From positions 1 through 35,550 of the forward strand of contig JANQDY010000091.1 of NCBI GenBank assembly GCA_028278625.1: a stretch of 35,550 bases of DNA, in the 5' to 3' direction. Below are positions 8,269 through 15,893 of this stretch, piece by piece (the first letter of the stretch is position 1; each line of letters starts with the position of its first letter). The DNA is from Thermodesulfobacteriota bacterium (GTDB taxonomy: Bacteria > Desulfobacterota > DSM-4660 > Desulfatiglandales > Desulfatiglandaceae). The translations under genes and the position numbers were made by a program. The notes under the pieces were generated by a model. That model worked only from the letters and a program-made list of their open reading frames with translations. It had not been told where the DNA came from and ran no database searches.

Positions 8269-8323
8269 CTGTCTGCTCTTTCTCTCAAGGCTTGTGACCC
8301 GACATTCGATTGAAGTTTTATCA

Positions 8324-11300
8324 TCAGTCCCCTATCAAATCCAGAATCTTATCGTACTGAAAACCGTTTGCCAACCGTTCCAACGCATCGGCAATCGCTT
8401 CATCATGTTCCCGTATCTGCCTGATCACATTGGAAAGCAACATGAAATCGAGACCCCTGGCACCTTTCTTCAAGGCGTCCAGACACTCGGAAGGGAGCGA
8501 TGCCATGGCCTCCTTTGTCAGCACCGCTTTTTGTCCCCTGTGCCGTACTTCGATTTTCAGGTCTTCTTCTTTTTCATAAACAAACCGGATGCCCAAATGT
8601 TTTGCGAGAAGGTCAAAAATTGCGGCTTCCTTGAAGGGTTTCCGCAGATAATCATCACACCCTATTTGAAGCACCACGGAGCGCTCCTCTTCATAGGAGC
8701 TTGCCGTTACCGCGATAATCTTCGTTTGAAACCGACGCGTCGGACCCGCCGGTTCCGGATCTTCGTCTTCGGATTCTCTGATGATCTTCGTGGATTCATA
8801 CCCGTCCAACACCGGCATGCGCATATCCAACCATATGAGATGCGGTTTCCATTCCTTCCAGATGTCAATGGCCTCCCGGCCGTTTTTCGCTTCCATCAGT
8901 TCAAAACCGAATGGGTCCAGCAACGTAACCAGCAGTTCCCGGTTATCCGGTTTATCGTCGGCAATCAGCATCCGGTGCTTCGGTTGTCCGGGTTCCAATG
9001 CGATGGCCCGGCGGGTGGGGCTCATATCTTCCACATCCCCGGGATCCGCCACCTGAACAGGTATCTGGAAGAAAAAGGTCGTACCCTTTCCCATTGTGCT
9101 CTTAACACGCATATGGCCTCTCATCAACTGGACGAACTTGCGACTGATCAGCAATCCGATTCCCGTCCCTTCCATCATCCGTTTACCGGTTTGGGTCTGC
9201 TCAAAGGCTTCGAACACCTTGTCCATTTCCCCTGGGTCTATGCCCATGCCGGAATCTTCAATTTCGAATTTCAGGTTCAGGATTCCGGATGGCCAGTCCG
9301 CAGAGCCGTGAATGTCATTTTGCGGAACACAATTTTCGACCCGCAAAATGATATGGCCTTGATCCGTGAATTTAACGGCATTGTTGAACAGATTGATGAG
9401 CACCTGACGCAGTTTGAGTTCATCTGTGCGGATATACTGGGGGACATCCTCGGAGCATTCAAAGCGCAAGGTCAGGCCTTTATTCACGGCTCTCAGCGAA
9501 AACATCTGCTCAAGACCCTCAAGCAAGGCTTTTAAATCGAAACAGGCTTCATTGAGGGTCATTTTCTCGGCTTCGATTTTAGAAATATCAAGTACCTGAT
9601 TGATGAGATTGAGGAGATGCTCACCGTTGCGCAATATGATGTCCAGATGTCCGCGATTGTCAGCCGGTAAATCCCCACTCTTTGAAAGAATCTGAGCAAA
9701 GCCCAAAATGGCATTTAGCGGTGTGCGCAATTCATGGCTCATGCTCGCCAAAAAGGTGCTCTTGGCTTTGCTGGCCGCTTCAGCAACCTCTTTTGCGGAT
9801 TGAAGCTTCAACGCCCGCTGTCGTTGGGATTCCGCCTGCTTCAATGTCGTGATGTCGTGAATAATTCCCTGAAAGCCGATCATTCGGTCATGTTCATCAT
9901 GACGAAGGGTGGCGGTTACCAGGGCATAAATCTCTTCATCGTCCTTACGACGCAGTCTGACCTCGAAATTGTTGACCGCTCCCTTTTGCGCCATGAGCGC
10001 CTGAAACCGGTTGCGATCATCGGGATCAGCATAGACTTCCGAGGCGGCCAGACCCAGTATCTCGGCACGGGTGAAACCCAACAGGGTTTCACCGGCCGGA
10101 TTGACATCCGCTATTCGGCCATCCATGTCCGTTATGAAAATCATGTCATGGGACTTTTCAAAAAGGGTCCGGTATTTTTTCTCGCTTCGACCCACCTGCT
10201 TCTGTTCTTTCTCAAGCTGCCGATTGACCCCGTCGGTTTCGGCTTTTGCTGTTTCAGCCTTCTTTTTTAGTGCGTTAATCCGGTCGGCCAATGCCAGTGA
10301 CAGGAACAGGACCATGCCCAGCGTGGAAAAGGGGGCGTATCGGATGTAATCAGGGATATTTACGAGCCGGAGGATGTATAACAACTGCAAAATGATATTC
10401 AACCACAATATGCCCCAGGCCAGAATGTAATACCGCGCCGGCTGATAGCCGTTCCGCAGGGCCTGAATGCCGCTGATCATCATGACGGCAATCGCCGTCA
10501 AACTCAGGATGGATAATCCCATGATCATCCAATTGCTCAATTGGAAAAACGAGAACAGCGCCAAAAAGAGGTACGGCCACCGCAGTCCCCGGAGATACCG
10601 GTGAAGCACGGGCGCATAAACGTCGGTCCGGAGAAATAGGGCTGCAAAACTCAAGGCAAAAATGGCTGCGAGACATGGAAAGAGAATTCCGGCGATCCGG
10701 TTGAGTATCATCCGGTTGGGCCATATGTGTTGATAGGAAAACCCGTACTCAAGGGTTGCCAAATGCAATATCGTACAGATAAGAAACAACACATAATGCA
10801 GATAGGCCCGGTCCTTAAGCGCAACAAACAGAAAGAGATTATAGGCGGCCATAATGCATAGTGCGCCCATGAAGAAACCCAGGAAAAGACCATCACGGGA
10901 GTCATAAAGGCGAAAGGCATCTTCGGCCCACAGACTCAGATCAAAAAGAACAAAACCCGTGCTCTGAATACGAAGGTAGAGCACCAGCTGGGATTCGGGT
11001 GCCATGGTAACCCTGAACACGGCCTGCCGGTGTTTGATGTTGCGAACATCATAAGGGCGCATGTCACCGGCCCGGTATACCTGAAATTGGCCGGTCCCGT
11101 CAGGCAGATAGAGATCAATCTCATCCAGGTGAGGTTTTCTTATCAAAAGGAACCATTCCGTCCGTTTATGGGCTTCGTTGCGCAGGGGAATCCGTATCCA
11201 GTATGCGGAGCCGGTAAGGCCAATTGATGGAATTTCACTTTGGCTTTGGGTAAATCGGGCCGCAACCTCATATGACGTCACATCGTCAATGGTCAACCTT

Positions 11301-11458
11301 CCCGTGGGGTCTTCCAGATATTCCAGGTGCGGCCCCAACGGATATTTTCCCTGCTCATCCGTGAGGATGACGGGTTCCCGTGCGTGGGCGGACATCACCT
11401 GAAGCCCCGAAAGAGAACAGGCGATTAAGACCAAAAAGAAAAAGGGGATTCGTTTCAC
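8324..11458 (-). CDS. Hybrid histidine kinase with 7TMR-DISM sensor, PAS, HisKA, HATPase and receiver domains
   Basis: I place the start at the GTG at 11458, which has GGAG about 8 bases upstream and gives a signal peptide (KRIPFFFLVLIACSL) and 1044 residues. The longer open frame to 11659 would overlap the upstream gene. Order: signal peptide (1-26), extracytoplasmic 7TMR-DISMED2 sensor (about 30-170), 7TM-DISM membrane block (about 185-390), coiled coil, PAS (about 425-540), HisKA with His575 in SHELRTP, and HATPase with N box near 689-698, DSGMGI at 735-740 and GTGIGL at 764. A receiver domain (about 828-963, Asp878 in WLDMRMP) and an unassigned C-terminal helical tail follow. The sensor type often binds sugars or other small ligands. 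It follows the DMT permease gene after 14 bases and precedes the sigma-54 regulator. Confidence 0.93.
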   Translation of the reverse strand: MKRIPFFFLVLIACSLSGLQVMSAHAREPVILTDEQGKYPLGPHLEYLEDPTGRLTIDDVTSYEVAARFTQSQSEIPSIGLTGSAYWIRIPLRNEAHKRTEWFLLIRKPHLDEIDLYLPDGTGQFQVYRAGDMRPYDVRNIKHRQAVFRVTMAPESQLVLYLRIQSTGFVLFDLSLWAEDAFRLYDSRDGLFLGFFMGALCIMAAYNLFLFVALKDRAYLHYVLFLICTILHLATLEYGFSYQHIWPNRMILNRIAGILFPCLAAIFALSFAALFLRTDVYAPVLHRYLRGLRWPYLFLALFSFFQLSNWMIMGLSILSLTAIAVMMISGIQALRNGYQPARYYILAWGILWLNIILQLLYILRLVNIPDYIRYAPFSTLGMVLFLSLALADRINALKKKAETAKAETDGVNRQLEKEQKQVGRSEKKYRTLFEKSHDMIFITDMDGRIADVNPAGETLLGFTRAEILGLAASEVYADPDDRNRFQALMAQKGAVNNFEVRLRRKDDEEIYALVTATLRHDEHDRMIGFQGIIHDITTLKQAESQRQRALKLQSAKEVAEAASKAKSTFLASMSHELRTPLNAILGFAQILSKSGDLPADNRGHLDIILRNGEHLLNLINQVLDISKIEAEKMTLNEACFDLKALLEGLEQMFSLRAVNKGLTLRFECSEDVPQYIRTDELKLRQVLINLFNNAVKFTDQGHIILRVENCVPQNDIHGSADWPSGILNLKFEIEDSGMGIDPGEMDKVFEAFEQTQTGKRMMEGTGIGLLISRKFVQLMRGHMRVKSTMGKGTTFFFQIPVQVADPGDVEDMSPTRRAIALEPGQPKHRMLIADDKPDNRELLVTLLDPFGFELMEAKNGREAIDIWKEWKPHLIWLDMRMPVLDGYESTKIIRESEDEDPEPAGPTRRFQTKIIAVTASSYEEERSVVLQIGCDDYLRKPFKEAAIFDLLAKHLGIRFVYEKEEDLKIEVRHRGQKAVLTKEAMASLPSECLDALKKGARGLDFMLLSNVIRQIREHDEAIADALERLANGFQYDKILDLIGD

Positions 11459-11472
11459 GGCAATGACTCCAA

Positions 11473-12333
11473 TTAAAGCCTCAGCAACAGGATAGATAGG
11501 ATGGTCAGAAAAACGCCGGTGATACGCCATCGGTTGAGCCTTTCCTTGTAGATCAGTGCCGACAAAATCACGGCGATCACAAAATGAAGGGCCATAATGG
11601 ATGTGACAATGGAAAGGGGACCGGTGGAGATTGCCAAAAGATAGCAGTAAAAACCGCACAGGTTGAGCAGTCCCATGAAGAACCCGATGATGATCGCTTC
11701 CCTGTGGCGGGTATTTGTGTCTTTGGATTGGGCTTTTTTGCGAACAGTGAATGAAAAGAGGGTGGCCAGGGTGTAGGAGACTGCCATAAAGGCCAGTTTA
11801 TTGACGTAAAGGGCGGCAAATTTACTTGAAATGATGGCCAGCGTGCTCGCCAAAATGGAGATCCCCGCAAAGAGAAAACCGAGTCGCGTGTTTCCCGCGG
11901 TCTCATTTTTATCGGCCGTGTCACGGGCAAGGATTACCACCGCACCCATGGCCAGCAAAATGCCCAATCCCTGATAGATGGAGGGGGCATCCCCAAAGTA
12001 AAAAATGGAGAAGATGACCACGATGGCCGCATTTAGACGGATAACCGGGTAGGCAACACTGGCCGGTATCTGTTTAAGCGCTTCCAAGTTGCTGAACGTG
12101 GCAATGAAAAAGGTCAGGCTGTTGGCCAGGGAAATGATGATCAAAAACCAGGGATTTCGAACCGTTTCATGGCGCGCGAAGAACAAAAACGTGCTCAGAA
12201 TCGCCACCGTGGCCATAAAGGAAAAAGTGGTCCAGGCCGAATTGCATTTTCGCTCCGCCGAGACTTTGTACAGAAATCGCTGCAAACCTAAGAACAGCAA
12301 GGCAATGGTAGCAAGTGCATACCAGTTTCCCAA
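11473..12333 (-). CDS. EamA/DMT-family membrane transporter
   Basis: The 286-residue protein has about ten hydrophobic helices in two related halves, the layout of EamA (drug/metabolite transporter) permeases. Recognisable features are the paired small-residue helices, SVAYPVIRLNAAIVVIFS in the first half and LHFVIAVILSALIYKERLNRWRITGVFLTI at the end, where E-R-L-N-x-x-x-x-x-G is the usual family closing motif. The assigned start is a TTG at 12333 with a modest GGGGA site upstream, so the exact N-terminus is uncertain. It is the first gene of a possible three-gene run with the kinase (14-base gap) and the regulator, which may mean the exported or imported solute is linked to the sensed signal. 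The substrate cannot be predicted. Confidence 0.85.
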   Translation of the reverse strand: MGNWYALATIALLFLGLQRFLYKVSAERKCNSAWTTFSFMATVAILSTFLFFARHETVRNPWFLIIISLANSLTFFIATFSNLEALKQIPASVAYPVIRLNAAIVVIFSIFYFGDAPSIYQGLGILLAMGAVVILARDTADKNETAGNTRLGFLFAGISILASTLAIISSKFAALYVNKLAFMAVSYTLATLFSFTVRKKAQSKDTNTRHREAIIIGFFMGLLNLCGFYCYLLAISTGPLSIVTSIMALHFVIAVILSALIYKERLNRWRITGVFLTILSILLLRL

Positions 12334-12552
12334 AGATCCGCGTCCCCGTTTTGGATTGATTGCTGAAAAACCATATCCTTTTCAATGGGAGGTTGTCAAA
12401 TTCCGTTCAGATGCCGCAAATAGGCAAGAAGGTATGGTCACAAGCGCTGTTTAATACTTGAACAATTCCACGCTGCATGTAAGAATAATTACTTTGGCTG
12501 ATTTGATTCTGAATCAATAGGCATCTGTTTTTGAGGTTATCGGGAAGGACCA

Positions 12553-13302
12553 ATGAATCACATTCGAGCGATCGGTTTTGATCTATTTAACACTCTGGTA
12601 ATTGCACGGCCGGATACCCTTGACAAGGCCTTTTCCCGTCTGCTTGGGAGTCTAAGAGAGAACGGTTTTTGTCCGGAAAAAAGCGCTTTTAAAAAGGCCT
12701 ATTATCATGCGGCCGTCAGTTTCATCAAAAAGGCGAGGGATGACGGCAGGGAGACCCACAACCGTTTCTGGATCAGTGCGGCACTTGAAAAATTCGGATA
12801 CCGGGTTTCACCTGATGATGCCAGAATCGCTGCCGTGGTTGAGGCCTATTTTTCAACCTTTTACGATTCATATGATCGCATTCCCGGTACCAGGTCCATG
12901 CTGGAAAGGTTGCAGGGGCGGTTTCAACTGGGGCTTTTGAGCAATTTTACCCATTGGCCCGCGGCCCAGGAGATCCTTGACCGCCTGGATCTGACCCCTT
13001 TTTTCAGCATGAGGCTCATATCGGGCCGGTTGGGGTATCGAAAACCGCACCGAAAGGTTTTCGAGGAACTGAAGAGCGGATTCGATGCTCCCTCAGGGGA
13101 AATCATGTATGTGGGAGATGATGTGGATGCCGACGTAAACGGTGCCCTGGCATCGGGAATTCAGCCGGTTTGGTTTACCTATGTGCTTGAATACAAACCG
13201 CCGGTTCCGGCCCACACGATACCCGGAGTCACCGAGGCGCCCCGGGACGGGATCCCGCGTGTTTCAAATTGGACGGAGTTTCTGACTTTTTTAAACATAT
13301 GA
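12553..13302 (+). CDS. HAD-superfamily hydrolase (haloacid-dehalogenase-like)
   Basis: The 249-residue protein has all four HAD motifs: motif I GFDLFNTLV (nucleophile Asp10), motif II LLSNFTHW, motif III Lys in GYRKPHRKVFE and motif IV VGDDVDADVNGA. In motif I the second Asp typical of HAD phosphatases is Phe12. This form (D-x-F/Y-x-T) also occurs in 2-haloacid dehalogenases and some uncharacterised HAD enzymes, so a phosphatase role should not be assumed. An alpha-helical cap lies between motifs I and II (about 20-105). The ATG at 12553 has an AAGGA site close upstream. The gene starts a same-strand run of five genes ending at 15776; the next gene begins only 17 bases after its stop. Confidence 0.88.
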   Translation: MNHIRAIGFDLFNTLVIARPDTLDKAFSRLLGSLRENGFCPEKSAFKKAYYHAAVSFIKKARDDGRETHNRFWISAALEKFGYRVSPDDARIAAVVEAYFSTFYDSYDRIPGTRSMLERLQGRFQLGLLSNFTHWPAAQEILDRLDLTPFFSMRLISGRLGYRKPHRKVFEELKSGFDAPSGEIMYVGDDVDADVNGALASGIQPVWFTYVLEYKPPVPAHTIPGVTEAPRDGIPRVSNWTEFLTFLNI

Positions 13303-13319
13303 TGAAGGAAAGGAGACCC

Positions 13320-13868
13320 ATGTATTTCCAGGAACCAGGAAAGAAAAACACGGAAGAAACCCTAAAAATGGCTTTTAAAAGGGGTGCGGCCTTAGGTCTC
13401 AATGAAGTGGTGCTGGCTTCCACCAGCGGCGATACGGCCTTTCTGGCGGTTGAGATATTTAAAAATTTCAAAATCACGGCGGTCAGTTATCATTGCGGAT
13501 TTCGCAAGCCCTTTGAATCGGTGATGGATGACGGGGTCAGAAGCGACCTCATGGCGCGAGGCGTCAATGTCATCTCGGCCACCCATGCCCTCTCCGGAGT
13601 GGAACGTGCCGTGGCCAAGAAACACCAGGGCGTCTATCCCGCGCTTCTCATCGCCGATACCTTGCGGCTCTTTGGCCAGGGGACCAAGGTGGCGGTGGAA
13701 GTCTCCATCATGGCGGCCGACGCTGGAGCACTCACGGGAAATGATGTGGTCTCCATCGGGGGGAGCGGCAAGGGTTCGGATACGGCGCTGATTTTGAAAC
13801 CGGCAAATCAGTCGGATATGTTTGATATGCGCATCCGCGAAATCATCTGCAAACCGCGAAATTTCTGA
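13320..13868 (+). CDS. Stand-alone pyruvate-kinase C-terminal-like domain protein
   Basis: The 182-residue protein starts at the ATG at 13320, which has AGGAGA 4 bases upstream; the open frame reaches back into the HAD gene but that part has no good start. The sequence (NTEETLKMAFKRGAALGL, VVLASTSGDTAFLAVE, ITAVSYHCGFRKPF, ALLIADTLRLFGQGTKVAVEV, DVVSIGGSGKGSDTALIL) matches the alpha/beta domain found at the C-terminus of pyruvate kinase but without the TIM barrel. Proteins of this kind occur widely in archaea and deltaproteobacteria with no known catalytic role. The last quarter (SIGGSGKGSDTA) resembles a phosphate- or nucleotide-binding loop. Tight spacing to the HAD hydrolase suggests they act together. 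Confidence 0.8.
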   Translation: MYFQEPGKKNTEETLKMAFKRGAALGLNEVVLASTSGDTAFLAVEIFKNFKITAVSYHCGFRKPFESVMDDGVRSDLMARGVNVISATHALSGVERAVAKKHQGVYPALLIADTLRLFGQGTKVAVEVSIMAADAGALTGNDVVSIGGSGKGSDTALILKPANQSDMFDMRIREIICKPRNF

Positions 13869-13910
13869 TGGTCCCAATCGGTTTTTGTTCTTGAAGACAG
13901 GTGACCCGCT

Positions 13911-14489
13911 ATGAAAATGAAGCAAACGCTCTCCGTGATCGGGGCTGCCTTCCTTGCCCTTTTGCTCTTTAACGGCACGCTTTCGGCCGAGGACCGCATG
14001 GAAGAAGACGTCCCAACCCGCTTCGGCTTTGGACTCAGTTACGGCAACACCTTTCATCCGGACAATGAGATCGGATTCCTTCAGGCAAACTATTATGTCA
14101 TGATGGACTATGACAAGGTCTGGCCCCACAAGGCCCCGGATGGTTTGCGATTCAAGCTTGAGTTCAGTCTCGGATCCACCACAACACCGGAAAACTGGCC
14201 CATGGGTTCGGCGGCCATGATGGCCCTTTATTATCTGGACTTTCTGGATTCAGAAACGGTGATCCCCTACATTGAAGGGGGGATCGGGTTGATTTACACG
14301 GGATTCCGCGTAGAAGGGCAGGGATCGCGTCTTAATTTCAACCCGAGAGCCGGCATTGGATTCGAGTTTCCCATGGGCCAACGGTCATTGTTCACGGCCC
14401 TGCGCTGGGATCATGTGTCAAACGCGTATCTCAACGAGGATAATGTGAGTATCGATTCGGTGATTCTCATGTTTGGTGCGTATTTTTGA
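13911..14489 (+). CDS. pagL: PagL-like lipid A 3-O-deacylase (outer membrane)
   Basis: This is a 192-residue outer-membrane beta-barrel protein with a clear signal peptide (MKMKQTLSVIGAAFLALLL, likely cut after LSA at about 26). The C-terminal motif WDHVSNAYL contains the His168-x-Ser170-Asn-Ala signature of PagL enzymes, whose His and Ser hydrolyse the 3-O-linked acyl chain of lipid A. Asp182 lies at roughly the position of the family's catalytic Glu. The protein ends in Phe (FGAYF), as barrel proteins recognised by BamA usually do. The start has AGGTGA 6 bases upstream. It would remodel lipopolysaccharide in the outer leaflet. Length and motif fit the family well; activity with Asp in place of Glu is untested. 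Confidence 0.85.
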   Translation: MKMKQTLSVIGAAFLALLLFNGTLSAEDRMEEDVPTRFGFGLSYGNTFHPDNEIGFLQANYYVMMDYDKVWPHKAPDGLRFKLEFSLGSTTTPENWPMGSAAMMALYYLDFLDSETVIPYIEGGIGLIYTGFRVEGQGSRLNFNPRAGIGFEFPMGQRSLFTALRWDHVSNAYLNEDNVSIDSVILMFGAYF

Positions 14490-14549
14490 GAAACCGCAAT
14501 TGAGAGTTTCAAAAAGCGGACCGTCAAACGCGCTTCGGGAGGGACGGAA

Positions 14550-15011
14550 ATGTGTGGCATCCTGATTGTGTACCATTCACAAGGCGGCAATACCAGGGAA
14601 ATGGCCCAAAAAGCCGCTCAGGGGGCCCGCGCCATGGAGGGTGTAACGGTTTCTTTGAAAAAGGCGTCCGAGGCAACCCTTGAGGATTTGCTGTCGTGCC
14701 ACGGACTGATCATTGCTTCGCCGGAGTATTTCGGTTACATGGCCGGAATGGTCAAAGACTTTTTTGACAGGACCTATGAACAGGCCCGGGGACGAAAGGA
14801 AATATTCAAAAAACCGTACGCGGTCATGATCAGCGCCGGCAATGATGGCACCGGTGCCCTCAATCATATCGAGCGCATCTGCCTGGGATATCAGTTCAAA
14901 AAGGTTCTGGCGCCCGTGTTGGCAAAAGGTCCCGTCGATGAAAAGATATTTTCCCTGTGCGAGGAAATGGGCAAGACCATCGCAGCCGGGTGTCGAGAGG
15001 GCATTTATTAA
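14550..15011 (+). CDS. Flavodoxin-family NAD(P)H-dependent oxidoreductase (WrbA/FMN-binding type)
   Basis: The 153-residue protein has the flavodoxin FMN-phosphate loop at its start (LIVYHSQGGNTREMA, residues 5-19), the flavin-ring loop ASPEYFGYMAGMVKDFFDR (about 56-74) and a final helix. Length fits short flavodoxin-like reductases of the NADPH-dependent FMN reductase group. The redox partner is unknown; a cytoplasmic one- or two-electron carrier or quinone reductase is likely. The ATG has GGGAGG 5-7 bases upstream. It lies between the PagL-like and PASTA genes on the same strand, with no obvious functional link. Confidence 0.85.
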   Translation: MCGILIVYHSQGGNTREMAQKAAQGARAMEGVTVSLKKASEATLEDLLSCHGLIIASPEYFGYMAGMVKDFFDRTYEQARGRKEIFKKPYAVMISAGNDGTGALNHIERICLGYQFKKVLAPVLAKGPVDEKIFSLCEEMGKTIAAGCREGIY

Positions 15012-15110
15012 AGCCCGGGCAAAGGCCGGCCCACCCGCCAAGATTTCCAATTATGATGCCGTTAAATCCTTCAGCTTCTCTAAAGCCGTGTAAAAAAAGG
15101 AGGTTGTCCC

Positions 15111-15776
15111 GTGAAATACATCAAGATCTTTTTTTGCATTGTACCGGTGGTCTTTTGCCTTGAAGCCTTGGCCGATGATTGGGAATCACTTGTTCCCCAA
15201 GGGGTATTCATGACTGAGCAGGAGGTCAAACAAGAGGTCCGGTTCTGGAAGGGAAAAGTTTACAAAGGGGGCAATGAAACCTGGGCCGAAGCCATTGAGG
15301 TTGTCAGGGACCTGAGTGGAAGGGCGTTGGCCGTACACCCAAAGAACCGCAATGGCTATTGCTGGACGGACAGCAATGGCAACAGACATTGCGACCCACC
15401 GTCAGACTACAACAGTGTAAGGGACAATAATACGGGTCTTGAATACTGGGTCAAAAAGGGTGTCAACATCTCTTCCGTGTCCCTCAAAACGGACCCGGAC
15501 AAACCCAAGGGCCAATTCAAAGGCTTCAGCTGGCAGAAAGACCCCGACAACCAAACGATCAAAGAAAACAAGCCCGTGGTTCAGGTCCCCGATTGCGTCG
15601 GAAAATCAATAGACACTTCAAGAAGAATCCTTGCCCAAACAGGCTTGGGATGGGCGCATCCGGATTGTCCAAACCATGCGACCCACAGGGTTGTCAAAAG
15701 ACAAAAACCTGCTCCCGGCACAAAACTGCAAAAAGGCAAAGGAAAGGTCTATCTCTATACAAGGGATGCCAAATAG
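15111..15776 (+). CDS. Secreted single-PASTA-domain protein
   Basis: The 221-residue protein starts at a GTG at 15111 with AAAGGAGG at ideal spacing. It has a signal peptide (KYIKIFFCIVPVVFCLEALA, cut near residue 21), an unrecognised N-terminal domain of about 130 residues with a Cys pair (Cys84 and Cys94), and a C-terminal PASTA domain (about 157-217): VPDCVGKSIDTSRRIL, then GLGWAHPDCPNHAT, then QKPAPGTKLQKGK. PASTA domains normally bind cell-wall peptides in Gram-positive kinases and PBPs; a free secreted one in a Gram-negative cell is less usual. A second Cys pair (Cys162 and Cys186) inside the PASTA domain suggests a disulfide in the oxidising periplasm. Function is unknown. Confidence 0.8.
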   Translation: MKYIKIFFCIVPVVFCLEALADDWESLVPQGVFMTEQEVKQEVRFWKGKVYKGGNETWAEAIEVVRDLSGRALAVHPKNRNGYCWTDSNGNRHCDPPSDYNSVRDNNTGLEYWVKKGVNISSVSLKTDPDKPKGQFKGFSWQKDPDNQTIKENKPVVQVPDCVGKSIDTSRRILAQTGLGWAHPDCPNHATHRVVKRQKPAPGTKLQKGKGKVYLYTRDAK

Positions 15777-15777
15777 T

Positions 15778-15793
15778 GCGGCTTGCCGCTTTT
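15778..15793 (+). terminator. Weak terminator-like hairpin after the PASTA gene
   Basis: A GCGG-CTTG-CCGC hairpin (CTTG tetraloop) is followed by four Ts, immediately after the stop codon at 15774-15776. The stem is short, so this is a weak candidate; the rest of the 117-base gap to the convergent aminotransferase gene shows no better one. Confidence 0.3.
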
Positions 15794-15893
15794 GGGTCCC
15801 CTAGTGACGGCTGGGCCCATGATTCCTTTCCCACTGTTCTCCGTGGCACCGATGGGACCAAATAGTCGGGTGGTCATTTTTACGCGTAACGGC

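Noticed and set aside
8186..9535. A 449-codon + strand open frame
   Set aside because: It is antisense to the hybrid kinase; the kinase has all family motifs and the other frame shows none.
11459..11659. N-terminal extension of the hybrid kinase
   Set aside because: It would overlap the DMT permease gene by about 190 bases, adds no family sequence, and a GTG with a good ribosome-binding site and signal peptide exists at 11458.
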